8,303 nucleotides of DNA from Eubacteriales bacterium (GTDB taxonomy: Bacteria > Bacillota_A > Clostridia > Christensenellales > Aristaeellaceae): assembly GCA_029974855.1 (NCBI GenBank), contig JARKQO010000391.1, positions 1 to 8,303 of the forward strand. The letters are read 5' to 3'. The notes beneath the pieces are model-generated. The model saw only the letters and a program-made list of their open reading frames with translations, did not search any database and had not been told where the DNA came from. A program made the position numbers and the translations under genes. This document shows positions 1-6,247 of the stretch, piece after piece; positions within the stretch are counted from its first letter, which is position 1, and each line of letters begins with the position of its first letter.

Positions 1-849
1 AGCATAGCTGGTCCGGGGCGCATCCCCCGGGGGACTGGTTGGGGAACCGCCTGGGGCCCCAACCTCCTGGGAAAAGCTGATCACCGCCTCCGCTATCCGC
101 CCCTGCTTCAGGGTGAGGCCCTCCAGCCTGTGGCCGAAGCGGATTTCCGCCCCCATGTCCAACAGCTTGGCCCGAAGGCCCGTCAGCACCTGCCGCAGCT
201 TATCCGTGCCGATGTGGGGATGGGCGGCTGTAAGAATTTCCTCCGGCGCGCCGCAGTCCGCCAGAATCCGCAGCACCGTGGGGATGTAAGGATGGTTCAG
301 ACCGCAGGTGAGCTTGCCGTCGGAAAAGGCCCCCGCGCCTCCCTCCCCGAAGAGCACGTTGCTTTCCGGGTCCAGGATGCCCTGGGCCTGGAAGTCCTTC
401 ACCGAAAGGCTCCGCTCCTGCACCGGGCGGCCCCGCTCGATCAAAAGGGGCCTGGCCCCCCGCCGGGCCAAGGCATAGGCGCAAAAAAGCCCCGCCGGTC
501 CGGCCCCCACCACCCATGGCCTGGGCTCCTGGCCAGGCCAGGGGGCGTTTTCCCATAAACGGGAGTGCTGGGTGGCTTTTTCGTCCTCCAGGTAGGCGAT
601 CTCATTGGGTTTTTCCTTGGCTGCCAGGGCCTTCTCCGCCTTATCGCCTCCTGTGAGGCTCACGTCGGCGGTGAGGGCAAAGTGCACGTTGGTCTTGTCC
701 CGGGCGTCCAGGCTGCGCTTCACCAAGGTGACGGATTTCATCTGGTTCACCGGAAGGCGAAGCCGCTTGGCGCAAAGGCTCCGCAGCAGCTCCCCGTCCA
801 GACGGGGGGCTTCCTCCAGGGAAAGGGGAAGCTGATGAAGCCGCAGCAT
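1..849 (-). CDS. FAD-dependent dehydrogenase, COG2509 type (N-terminal part; runs off window)
   Basis: The visible 283 residues start at the ATG at 849-847, and the gene continues beyond base 1. Residues 45-52 (RSLDARDK) lie in the small N-terminal domain typical of this family. A dinucleotide-binding GAGPAG is at 115-120 and ends with an acidic residue in LLIERG (135-140), as expected for FAD binding. The family-specific FGEGGAGAFSDGKLT is at 167-181, and HPHIGTDKL at 210-218 is also characteristic. COG2509 proteins are predicted soluble flavoprotein dehydrogenases whose substrate is unknown. Residues 265-282 are unusually Pro/Gly/Ser-rich and look like a lineage-specific loop. A purine-rich ribosome binding site (AGGAAGGGGG) lies a few bases upstream of the ATG, and a good promoter sits about 37 bp upstream. 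The gene is transcribed away from the kinase pseudogene. Family assignment is firm; the reaction is not known. Confidence 0.88.
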   Translation of the reverse strand, partial: MLRLHQLPLSLEEAPRLDGELLRSLCAKRLRLPVNQMKSVTLVKRSLDARDKTNVHFALTADVSLTGGDKAEKALAAKEKPNEIAYLEDEKATQHSRLWENAPWPGQEPRPWVVGAGPAGLFCAYALARRGARPLLIERGRPVQERSLSVKDFQAQGILDPESNVLFGEGGAGAFSDGKLTCGLNHPYIPTVLRILADCGAPEEILTAAHPHIGTDKLRQVLTGLRAKLLDMGAEIRFGHRLEGLTLKQGRIAEAVISFSQEVGAPGGSPTSPPGDAPRTSYA

Positions 850-885
850 GCCAAATCCCCCTTCCTCGCCATTGGTGTCCGGCTC

Positions 886-914
886 ATTGTACCATAGGGC
901 CCCCGTTGGAGCAA
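886..914 (-). promoter_or_regulatory. Sigma-A-like promoter of the FAD-dehydrogenase gene
   Basis: On the minus strand a -35 box TTGCTC (914-909) is separated by exactly 17 bp from a -10 box TACAAT (891-886). It lies about 37 bp upstream of the ATG at 849, so the leader would be short. The same -10 hexamer and nearly the same -35 (TTGCTT) occur ahead of the aldo/keto reductase gene in this window. It is a prediction from consensus and spacing only. Confidence 0.6.
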
Positions 915-963
915 CCGGGCCAGGGGCTGTAAAGCGCCCAAACCGCCTCTCCCCTTTTCCCCG

Positions 964-2073
964 GTGTATGGAATAATTTTCCATGCGGGCTACGGGGCCC
1001 TCCCCTGCCTGTCCGAGGCCATGTGGGAGCGCGTGGAGAAAGAAACGGGCAAGGCGGAAGTCAGCATGGCTTTGGTGGCCTTACAGGGGGCTTCCGGGCC
1101 CGTGGCCATCGGCATGTCCCGCGCCAGCGATACCCGGCAATGGGTCCTGGATGATATGGGTGGCAAGGCCTTTTTGCCAGAGCGGGCTTTTACCATCCAG
1201 GCCTTTGGAAAAGGGACTCATCTGGGACCCTGCCTCAGCATCGACTACGCCACTTTCGGCGGCAGCCTGATGCGCTATGAACTGGGGCCCAATGGATTCT
1301 AAAGGTCCTGGACCCTGGAGGCATACAGCTTACAGGACGCCATCGGCTAGGGCATTCAGATCATCGGGGATGATTACCCTGATTATGGGTTCCGGGTGCG
1401 GTCTTTGCCGGAAAATCCAAAGAAGAGGACCCGGGGCAAAGCTGTCTTTGGTATCCGGCTTTAATGCCATGCATAACCGTGCCCTTCTGCTCATGCGGCT
1501 CGGGGAGCTTGCAGCGGCCATGGAGCGGATGCCGGCGGAGGGGACGGTGTTTTTCGAGGACGGATGCTACCACGACCCCGCCTTTAGCCGTATCGTGAAC
1601 CGGGCGCTGGCCCCCCATGTCCATATCTTCAGCATGAACGAGGATGAGCTGGCCTATTACGCGGGCCGGACGGTCCGCCTTTTGGACCCGGCGGATGTGG
1701 CCGATGCGTTGAAGGTTGTACACGGGGAGATACCGGTTCCTTTGCTGGTACTGCATACCCGCTATTGGGCCCTGGCCCACGGGGAAGGGGCGAAGCGAGT
1801 GGCGCGGGCCTTGCGGGGGGCGTCGCCATGGCCGCCGCCCGCTTTTTGATGGGGGACGGCTATGGCCAGGAGGAATATCAGCACGTCCTCACCTTGCCGG
1901 CGGAACAGGAAGGAAGGCAATTCTCCGCCCAGATCCATGCCTTGCTTGGCAAAGGCGTGTGGTGCGAGCCCAGCGTTGACGCCGCCACGGCCACGCCAAC
2001 CGCCATCGGCCTGGGGGCCGCCTATGTGGGCGGTTTTCTGGCGGAATATCTATCGGGCTTGGTAAAAACATGA
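964..2073 (+). pseudogene. Decayed ADP-dependent phosphofructokinase/glucokinase-like gene
   Basis: No single frame spans this stretch. Frame 1 is open from a GTG at 964 to a TAA at 1300-1302, with a further TAG near 1348. Recognisable kinase sequence then continues in frame 2 (about 1437-1810: LVSGFNAM, FFEDGCYHD, FSMNEDEL, LVLHTRYWALAHG) and returns to frame 1 (about 1815-2073: GGVAMAAARFLMGD, PTAIGLGAAYVGGFL). The LVSGFNAM, NEDEL and terminal GLG-x-x-x-VGGFL motifs in this order match my recollection of the bacterial members of the ADP-dependent kinase family (PF04587), which phosphorylate sugars or sugar phosphates. The 5' part (MALVALQGASGPVAIGMSRASD) is compatible but weaker. About 370 codons in total is a little short for the family. 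The GxGD catalytic Asp is Ala here (GCC at 2017-2019). Multiple independent lesions argue for a true pseudogene rather than one sequencing error. It lies just upstream of the sugar cluster and on the same strand. A different kinase of the same fold remains possible. Confidence 0.62.
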
Positions 2074-2084
2074 TATAGTACAAA
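2074..2084 (+). promoter_or_regulatory. Possible -10 region for the RpiR-type regulator gene
   Basis: A short AT-rich island in otherwise GC-rich DNA contains overlapping -10-like hexamers, TATAGT (2074-2079) and TACAAA (2079-2084), about 40 bp before the regulator start codon. No convincing -35 box lies at 16-18 bp spacing, since the bases there (around 2051-2061) match poorly. A promoter here is plausible because the gene upstream is dead, but the call rests mainly on position and base composition. Confidence 0.3.
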
Positions 2085-2121
2085 ATAGGGACTTCGCGGT
2101 AAAAGGAATGGAGGGAGCCCC

Positions 2122-2964
2122 ATGGCGTTGACTGATGAGAGAAGCGTGGTCCAAACCATCCGCGATCACTACGACCAAATTTTCTCGGCGGAGAAAAAAG
2201 TGGCCGATTTCATCCTGTCCTATCCGGAAAAAGCTGTCAACGCCAACGTATCTGAGATGGCGAAGCTTAGCGGAGTCAGCGACGCCACGGTGGTGCGCCT
2301 GTGCCAGCACATCGGATACAAGGGATACTACCAGATGCGCATCTGCCTGTCCCGGGATATTGGCAGCCAACAGCTGGACATTACCAACCTGGAAAGCAAC
2401 AATGCCGACGGCAATTCCATCCTCCCGCTGTTTCAAAAATATGCGGGAAGCATCCTGGCCATCGGGCGCAACCTGTCTCAGGAAACCATGATTGAGTGCG
2501 CCACCTTGATTTCCCAAAGCAAGCAGACCCATATCGTGGCTGCGGGCAACACCAGCTCCCTGGCCCAATATCTGGGCTTCCGCCTGGGGCGCATCGGCAT
2601 CCGCTGCAGCTATAACATGATTCCGGAGTATTTCATCAACCACATCAATTTGGCGGACCCGGAAGACATCGTGGTGGCCATTTCCAAATCCGGCTCCTCC
2701 AAACAGGTGGTGCAGGGGCTGGAGCTGGCAAAGGAGAAGGGCTTGAGAGCCATAGCCGTCACAGGACACGAGTATTCGCCCGTATCCAGCCTGGCGGACT
2801 ATGTGCTGGTTTCCAGCGTGGAAGGAACCAGCTTCAAGTCTTACTCCCACTTGGCGGAAATGGCCGTCCTGGACGCGCTGGTGCTTTTCGTGCAGCAAAT
2901 TGAGAACCTGGCGGGTCAAAATCCCGAGAAGCTGGAGATCATCTTCTCAGAATATAAGATATAG
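2122..2964 (+). CDS. RpiR/MurR-family transcriptional regulator (HTH plus SIS domain)
   Basis: The 280-residue protein has the standard RpiR-family length and two-domain layout. An N-terminal helix-turn-helix domain covers residues 1-80, with the HTH core at about 43-65 (VSEMAKLSGVSDATVVRLCQ). A C-terminal SIS sugar-phosphate-binding domain covers about 125-255. In the SIS domain, AAGNTSSLA (140-148) is the first phosphate-binding turn and SKSGSS (188-193) is the second, with the Ser-rich sequence expected for binding a sugar phosphate. Such proteins bind operator DNA as dimers, and their affinity changes on binding a phosphorylated sugar or amino sugar. The start is supported by GGAGGGAG at 2110-2117. 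It is the first gene of a same-strand set with the isomerase 68 bp downstream, so it most likely controls that set. Whether it represses or activates, and its exact ligand, cannot be read from the sequence. Confidence 0.9.
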   Translation: MALTDERSVVQTIRDHYDQIFSAEKKVADFILSYPEKAVNANVSEMAKLSGVSDATVVRLCQHIGYKGYYQMRICLSRDIGSQQLDITNLESNNADGNSILPLFQKYAGSILAIGRNLSQETMIECATLISQSKQTHIVAAGNTSSLAQYLGFRLGRIGIRCSYNMIPEYFINHINLADPEDIVVAISKSGSSKQVVQGLELAKEKGLRAIAVTGHEYSPVSSLADYVLVSSVEGTSFKSYSHLAEMAVLDALVLFVQQIENLAGQNPEKLEIIFSEYKI

Positions 2965-2980
2965 GCGACGATTCTTGTTG

Positions 2981-3009
2981 ATGGAGCGCCTGGGAAGGCG
3001 CGCTCCCAT
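2981..3009 (+). promoter_or_regulatory. Imperfect inverted repeat between regulator and isomerase genes
   Basis: GGAGCGCC (2983-2990) faces GGCG-CG-CTCC (2997-3006) across the 6-base loop TGGGAA. The pairing is GGAG/CTCC and CGCC/GGCG with a 2-base CG bulge, and the flanking AT pairs across a bulged C. It is not followed by a U-run, so it does not look like an intrinsic terminator. It lies 24 bases before the isomerase start codon. It could be an operator for the RpiR-type protein or an RNA hairpin that sets relative expression within the operon; this is inference. Confidence 0.35.
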
Positions 3010-3032
3010 TATCTCAAAAGAGGAGGGTATCT

Positions 3033-3728
3033 ATGAAGCGTTCGGAAATCAACCGCGCGATCCGGTGGGCCAAGGAAGTATTGGAGCGGAACTCGTTGAA
3101 ATTGCCCCCTTTCGCCTATTGGGCGGCGGAGGATTGGCTCCAAAACAGGGGGGCTTTGGAAAACCTGCGCAAAGTCATGCTGGGGTGGGATGTGACGGAC
3201 TTTGGCAGCGGGGATTTCCCCCATGTGGGCGGAGTGCTCTTCACCCTCCGCAACGGCTGCCTGGAGGACCCTTCCTATGGCACCCCCTATGCCGAAAAGC
3301 TGATCATCCTGCGCCATGAGACGAAGCAGGCGCTGCCCTTGCATTTCCACATCGCCAAAACGGAGGACATCATCAACCGGGGCGGCGGCACCCTGGGGAT
3401 ACAGCTTTACGCCTCCACACCGGACGGCGGGCTGGATACCCAAAGCGCCTTCATGGTGAAGATGGACGGCATTGTGCGAAGAGTGGAACCCGGACAGATC
3501 ATCGAGGTGGAAAAGGGCGCGTCGGTTACGCTGACCCCAGGGCTCTACCACAGCTTCTGGGCCAAGGAGGGCGCCGGAGACCTTGTGTTGGGAGAGGTTT
3601 CTTCTGTCAACGACGACAAGACGGACAATATCTTCCTTGGCTCCGCCAACCGCTTCACCGAAATTGAGGAGGACGAAGCGCCGGAGGTTTGGCTGTGCAA
3701 CGAATATGAACGCTTCCTGAGCGCGTAA
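3033..3728 (+). CDS. D-lyxose ketol-isomerase (cupin-type, YdaE-like)
   Basis: This 231-residue protein matches the D-lyxose isomerase family (PF07385; EC 5.3.1.15), whose members interconvert D-lyxose and D-xylulose and often D-mannose and D-fructose, using Mn2+ or another divalent metal in a cupin barrel. The opening MKRSEINRAIRWAK and LPPFAYW (24-30) are typical of the family. The cupin metal site is complete: His104 and His106 in LPLHFHIAKTED, Glu111, and His173 in TPGLYHSFW. Family length is close to 225-230 residues, so the gene is full length. The start is fixed by AGGAGGG at 3021-3027, five bases before the ATG. It probably shares a transcript with the regulator upstream and the epimerase-like gene 49 bp downstream, giving a sugar-interconverting unit. 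There is no signal peptide, so it is cytoplasmic. The choice between lyxose and mannose as physiological substrate is open. Confidence 0.9.
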   Translation: MKRSEINRAIRWAKEVLERNSLKLPPFAYWAAEDWLQNRGALENLRKVMLGWDVTDFGSGDFPHVGGVLFTLRNGCLEDPSYGTPYAEKLIILRHETKQALPLHFHIAKTEDIINRGGGTLGIQLYASTPDGGLDTQSAFMVKMDGIVRRVEPGQIIEVEKGASVTLTPGLYHSFWAKEGAGDLVLGEVSSVNDDKTDNIFLGSANRFTEIEEDEAPEVWLCNEYERFLSA

Positions 3729-3759
3729 CCGCGCCCGGATCATGGCTGGCAACTGTTTT

Positions 3760-3767
3760 GGAGGGAG
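3760..3767 (+). promoter_or_regulatory. Ribosome binding site that sets the start of the DUF4432 gene
   Basis: GGAGGGAG lies 10 bases before the ATG at 3778. The in-frame ATG at 3742 lies upstream of this site and has no Shine-Dalgarno sequence of its own (preceding bases CGCGCCCGGATC). The 3778 start also gives the N-terminus MKLWGKTYTK, which resembles family members. The shorter protein is therefore preferred. Confidence 0.7.
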
Positions 3768-3777
3768 TGTCCTTTTT

Positions 3778-4809
3778 ATGAAGCTTTGGGGAAAAACCTA
3801 TACCAAGCGCGAGATCGCGCAACACGTGGGCGACCTTTCCCAAATATGCGGGGTTCGCAAAACCGTGCTGGAGGATGGCCCAGGGCGCGGAATGCGCTGT
3901 TACGAGGTGGCCACGGGCGCGGGCCTGTCCTTTTCCGTCCTTCCGGACCGGGGCATGGACCTTGGCTGGTGCAGCTACAAATCCATTCCCATCGGGTTTA
4001 TCTCCAAAACCGGCCCTGTCTCCCCGGCCCTTTGCCAATATGGCGGGAATCTGTTTCTCCGGGGCTTTATGGGCGGGTTGCTCACCACCTGCGGCTATAC
4101 CCACATGGGCGCCGCCTGTGTGGATGAAGGAGAGGCCCTTGGCCTTCACGGACGGGCCGGCATGTTGGTGGCGGACAATACTAACTGCAAGGGAGCATGG
4201 CTGGGGGACGATTACCACATCACACTGTGCGGGACCCTGGCAGAAGCGGCCGTTTTTGGGGAAAACCTGCAAATGACAAGGGAAATCAAGGTAATCTGCG
4301 GGGAAAACCGCATCCTCCTGACGGACACCCTGGAAAACTGCGGGTTTTCCGCCCAACCGCTGATGCTGTTATATCATTTCAACTTCGGGCATCCGTTGGT
4401 GGGCCGGGGCGCGAAGCTCCTCACCTCCCGGGAAACCACGGTGCAAGCCCGGGACCTGGAAGCGGAGCCAGGCCTGCCCACCTGCCGCTCCTTTGAAAAG
4501 CCCACGCCGGGCTATCAGGAGCAGGTGTTTTACCATGCCTATGAGGCGGCAGAGAACCCCCGGGTTTTTGCCGGCATCCGCAATGAAGAGCTGGGCGTAC
4601 AGGCAAAGCTCTTTTTCCGTTTGGATGAACTGCCCAAGCTGATTCAATGGAAGCAGATGGGCGAAGGGGACTATGTGTGCGGCCTTGAACCCGGTACATG
4701 GTACCCCGAGGGACGGGCAAAGGCCCGCAGCCGCCAGGAGCTGGCATATCTGGAACCGGGCGAAGTACGGCAGTTCCATTTGGAGCTTCAATTGGAAGAT
4801 GTCAGGTGA
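3778..4809 (+). CDS. DUF4432 family aldose 1-epimerase-like protein
   Basis: This 343-residue protein belongs to the DUF4432 group of galactose-mutarotase-like beta-sandwich proteins. Family landmarks in order are LPDRGMDLGW (55-64), LRGFMGGLLTTCGYTHMG (94-111), GLHGRAG (122-128), LLYHFNFGHPL (197-207) and CGLEPGTW (301-308). His124, His200, His205 and Glu304 are candidate sugar-site or catalytic residues by analogy with mutarotases, where a His and a Glu catalyse ring opening. The probable role is anomer interconversion or epimerisation of the sugar fed to the neighbouring isomerase, but this is inferred from fold and context because few family members have an assigned reaction. It is the last gene of the three-gene set. 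The following gene is convergent, with a 70-bp gap in which I see only a weak hairpin (about 4842-4857) and no T-run, so no clear terminator. Confidence 0.85.
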   Translation: MKLWGKTYTKREIAQHVGDLSQICGVRKTVLEDGPGRGMRCYEVATGAGLSFSVLPDRGMDLGWCSYKSIPIGFISKTGPVSPALCQYGGNLFLRGFMGGLLTTCGYTHMGAACVDEGEALGLHGRAGMLVADNTNCKGAWLGDDYHITLCGTLAEAAVFGENLQMTREIKVICGENRILLTDTLENCGFSAQPLMLLYHFNFGHPLVGRGAKLLTSRETTVQARDLEAEPGLPTCRSFEKPTPGYQEQVFYHAYEAAENPRVFAGIRNEELGVQAKLFFRLDELPKLIQWKQMGEGDYVCGLEPGTWYPEGRAKARSRQELAYLEPGEVRQFHLELQLEDVR

Positions 4810-4879
4810 GCCAGGCGCTAAGCCGCGTAGAATTATGAAGGCTTCGTCCCCACGAGGGCGTTATGGATGGTATCCCCCG

Positions 4880-6022
4880 TTACCCCAACAGCCTGTGGGC
4901 CTCCGCCATATTTTCTATGATGGACACCCCAAAGGGGCAGCGCTCCTCACAGCTTCCGCACTGGATGCACTCATCCCCCCCATGGGCCAGGGCCCGGTAG
5001 TGGGACCGCACCGAGGGCGGAATCTGGCCTTCATCCAGCCGGGCGATGTCCAGGTACTTGTTCACGGCGGCGATGTCGATTTCGCTGGGGCAGGGCTGGC
5101 AATGGCTGCAATAGACGCAGCTGCCCCGGAACTCCCTGCTGGCGGTGTTCAGCACCTCCGCGTAATCCCGCTGGGCCTCGTCCGCGGTCAGGTAGGCCAG
5201 CACATCCCGCATCTGCTCCGCCGTCTGGCAGCCCGGCAGCACGCTGGCCACAGCCGGGCGGCTTAGCGCGTAGTGGAGGCATTGGGCCGTGGTCATGGGC
5301 TTGCCAAAGGGGGTGTGCTCCGGGGAGAGCAGCTTGCCCGCCCCCAAAGCCTTCATCACGGTGATGCCCACGCCCTTTTGCTCGCACAGCTTGTAGAGCG
5401 CCGCCCGCTGGGGGTCGATGCCGTGGAACAGCCCCGGGTCAAAGCCCTGATCCAGGCTGTCCAGCACATACTTCTGGGCCGGATACAGGTCAAAAGCCAT
5501 ATTGATGCTAAAAAGCATGGTTTCCACCACCCCCGTGTTCACCACCCGGGCGGCGGTGACGGGGTTGTGGGAGGAAAAGCCGATGTGCCCGATATCCCCC
5601 TTTTCCTTCAGGCCCACCACATACTCCACAAACTCCGTCTCAAAAACCTTGCGGTAGTCCTCCTGGCTGTCGATAAAGAACATCATGCCAAAATCGATAT
5701 ATCCGCCAAAGAGCCGCAGCAGCTCCTCGAAATTCTTGCGGACCGTGGGCATGTCCCGGCTGATGTCGTACTGCTGCCCCACGTTGGTGGAGCCGATGTG
5801 CCCCTGGATCATCACGTCCTTGCGGCGGGAGCCCAGGGCTTTTACGATGTTGCGGCGGACTTCCTCCCCGGGCATAAACACATCCAGCAGGTTCACGCCC
5901 CCCTCCAGGGCCGCCTGTAGGGTACTGTGAACCTGCTCATAGGGCTTTCCATCCAGATGCTCGCAGCCCAGGCCGATGATCCCGGCTTTTTTGCCTGTGC
6001 GTCCCAAATCGCGGTATTCCAT
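4880..6022 (-). CDS. Aldo/keto-reductase-fold protein with two C-terminal 4Fe-4S motifs
   Basis: The 380-residue product starts like an aldo/keto reductase (MEYRDLGRTGKKAGIIGLGC) and keeps the TIM-barrel landmarks GGVNLLD (41-47), IGHIGFSSHN (144-153) and ITVMKALGAGKL (220-231). The C-terminus carries two ferredoxin-like clusters, Cys302/305/308/311 followed by Pro and Cys352/355/358/362 followed by Pro-Phe, so it can probably hold two 4Fe-4S centres. Of the usual AKR tetrad (Asp, Tyr, Lys, His) only Asp47 is visible. The Tyr position (around 52) is in MPGEE, the Lys position is in MIQGHIG (71-77), and the His position (about 115) is Phe in MMFFID. It may therefore be an electron-transfer or divergent redox enzyme rather than a normal NADPH-dependent reductase. 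The start has AAAAGGAG seven bases upstream and a matching promoter. It is a single-gene unit convergent with the sugar operon. No substrate can be named. Confidence 0.88.
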   Translation of the reverse strand: MEYRDLGRTGKKAGIIGLGCEHLDGKPYEQVHSTLQAALEGGVNLLDVFMPGEEVRRNIVKALGSRRKDVMIQGHIGSTNVGQQYDISRDMPTVRKNFEELLRLFGGYIDFGMMFFIDSQEDYRKVFETEFVEYVVGLKEKGDIGHIGFSSHNPVTAARVVNTGVVETMLFSINMAFDLYPAQKYVLDSLDQGFDPGLFHGIDPQRAALYKLCEQKGVGITVMKALGAGKLLSPEHTPFGKPMTTAQCLHYALSRPAVASVLPGCQTAEQMRDVLAYLTADEAQRDYAEVLNTASREFRGSCVYCSHCQPCPSEIDIAAVNKYLDIARLDEGQIPPSVRSHYRALAHGGDECIQCGSCEERCPFGVSIIENMAEAHRLLG

Positions 6023-6069
6023 AGCGCTTCTCCTTTTGTGGCCTTCCCTTAACCTTCTTTGTTAGCATA

Positions 6070-6098
6070 ATTGTACCCCAGGGTACCGGAAAAAGCAA
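6070..6098 (-). promoter_or_regulatory. Sigma-A-like promoter of the Fe-S aldo/keto reductase gene
   Basis: On the minus strand, TTGCTT (6098-6093) and TACAAT (6075-6070) are separated by exactly 17 bp. The -10 ends 47 bp upstream of the ATG at 6022. A GGTACC palindrome lies within the spacer. The promoter is divergent from the glnS promoter, with about 70 bp between the two -35 boxes. Confidence 0.65.
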
Positions 6099-6169
6099 CA
6101 GGACGGCCCGGGGGAAGGCAAACCCCGCAGGCAACCCAAACAAAAATAGCCCTTTGCCGCCCCGCGCCC

Positions 6170-6198
6170 TTGCCAAATGGCGCTTTTCCCTTTATAAT
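6170..6198 (+). promoter_or_regulatory. Strong sigma-A-like promoter of glnS
   Basis: TTGCCA (6170-6175) and a perfect TATAAT (6193-6198) are separated by 17 bp. Transcription would begin near 6205, leaving a leader of roughly 43 nt before the glnS ATG. That is far too short for a T-box leader, so glutamine starvation control of that type is unlikely here. The promoter probably also serves gltX. Confidence 0.75.
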
Positions 6199-6231
6199 GA
6201 TGCGAAACCAGAGGGATCAACCCGTTGGGGG

Positions 6232-6241
6232 AAAGGTAGGG
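6232..6241 (+). promoter_or_regulatory. Ribosome binding site that sets the glnS start
   Basis: AAAGGTAGGG lies six bases before the ATG at 6248. The same reading frame is open back to an ATG at 6071, but that codon lies upstream of the -35 box, and the extra 59 residues have no counterpart in GlnRS. The 6248 start gives [20 protein letters not shown], which aligns with the ordinary GlnRS N-terminus. Confidence 0.65.
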
Positions 6242-6247
6242 CCATCC

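Noticed and set aside
130..897. Plus-strand open frames opposite the FAD dehydrogenase
   Set aside because: They are shadows of the minus-strand COG2509 gene, which has family motifs, a ribosome binding site and a promoter.
1801..1830. Programmed ribosomal frameshift in the kinase gene
   Set aside because: There is no slippery heptamer with downstream structure, and other lesions in the same gene (stops at 1300 and about 1348, loss of the catalytic Asp) point to decay.
2050..2919. Long minus-strand open frame (289 codons) opposite the regulator
   Set aside because: It is an antisense shadow of the clear RpiR-family gene, with no recognisable domain and no ribosome binding site.
3742..3777. 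Longer start for the DUF4432 gene at 3742
   Set aside because: It has no Shine-Dalgarno, whereas GGAGGGAG precedes the ATG at 3778, and the extra 12 residues are not family-like.
4842..4857. Terminator between the convergent DUF4432 and aldo/keto reductase genes
   Set aside because: CTTCGT and ACGAGG form only a 6-bp stem with a G-U pair, and no T-run follows on either strand.
6078..6090. T-box-like AGGGTACCGG upstream of glnS
   Set aside because: It lacks part of the AGGGTGGNACCGCG consensus, lies upstream of the glnS promoter and coincides with the spacer of the divergent aldo/keto reductase promoter.
6071..6247. N-terminal extension of glnS starting at the ATG at 6071
   Set aside because: It lies upstream of the TTGCCA/TATAAT promoter, the extra 59 residues have no GlnRS counterpart, and a good ribosome binding site precedes 6248.
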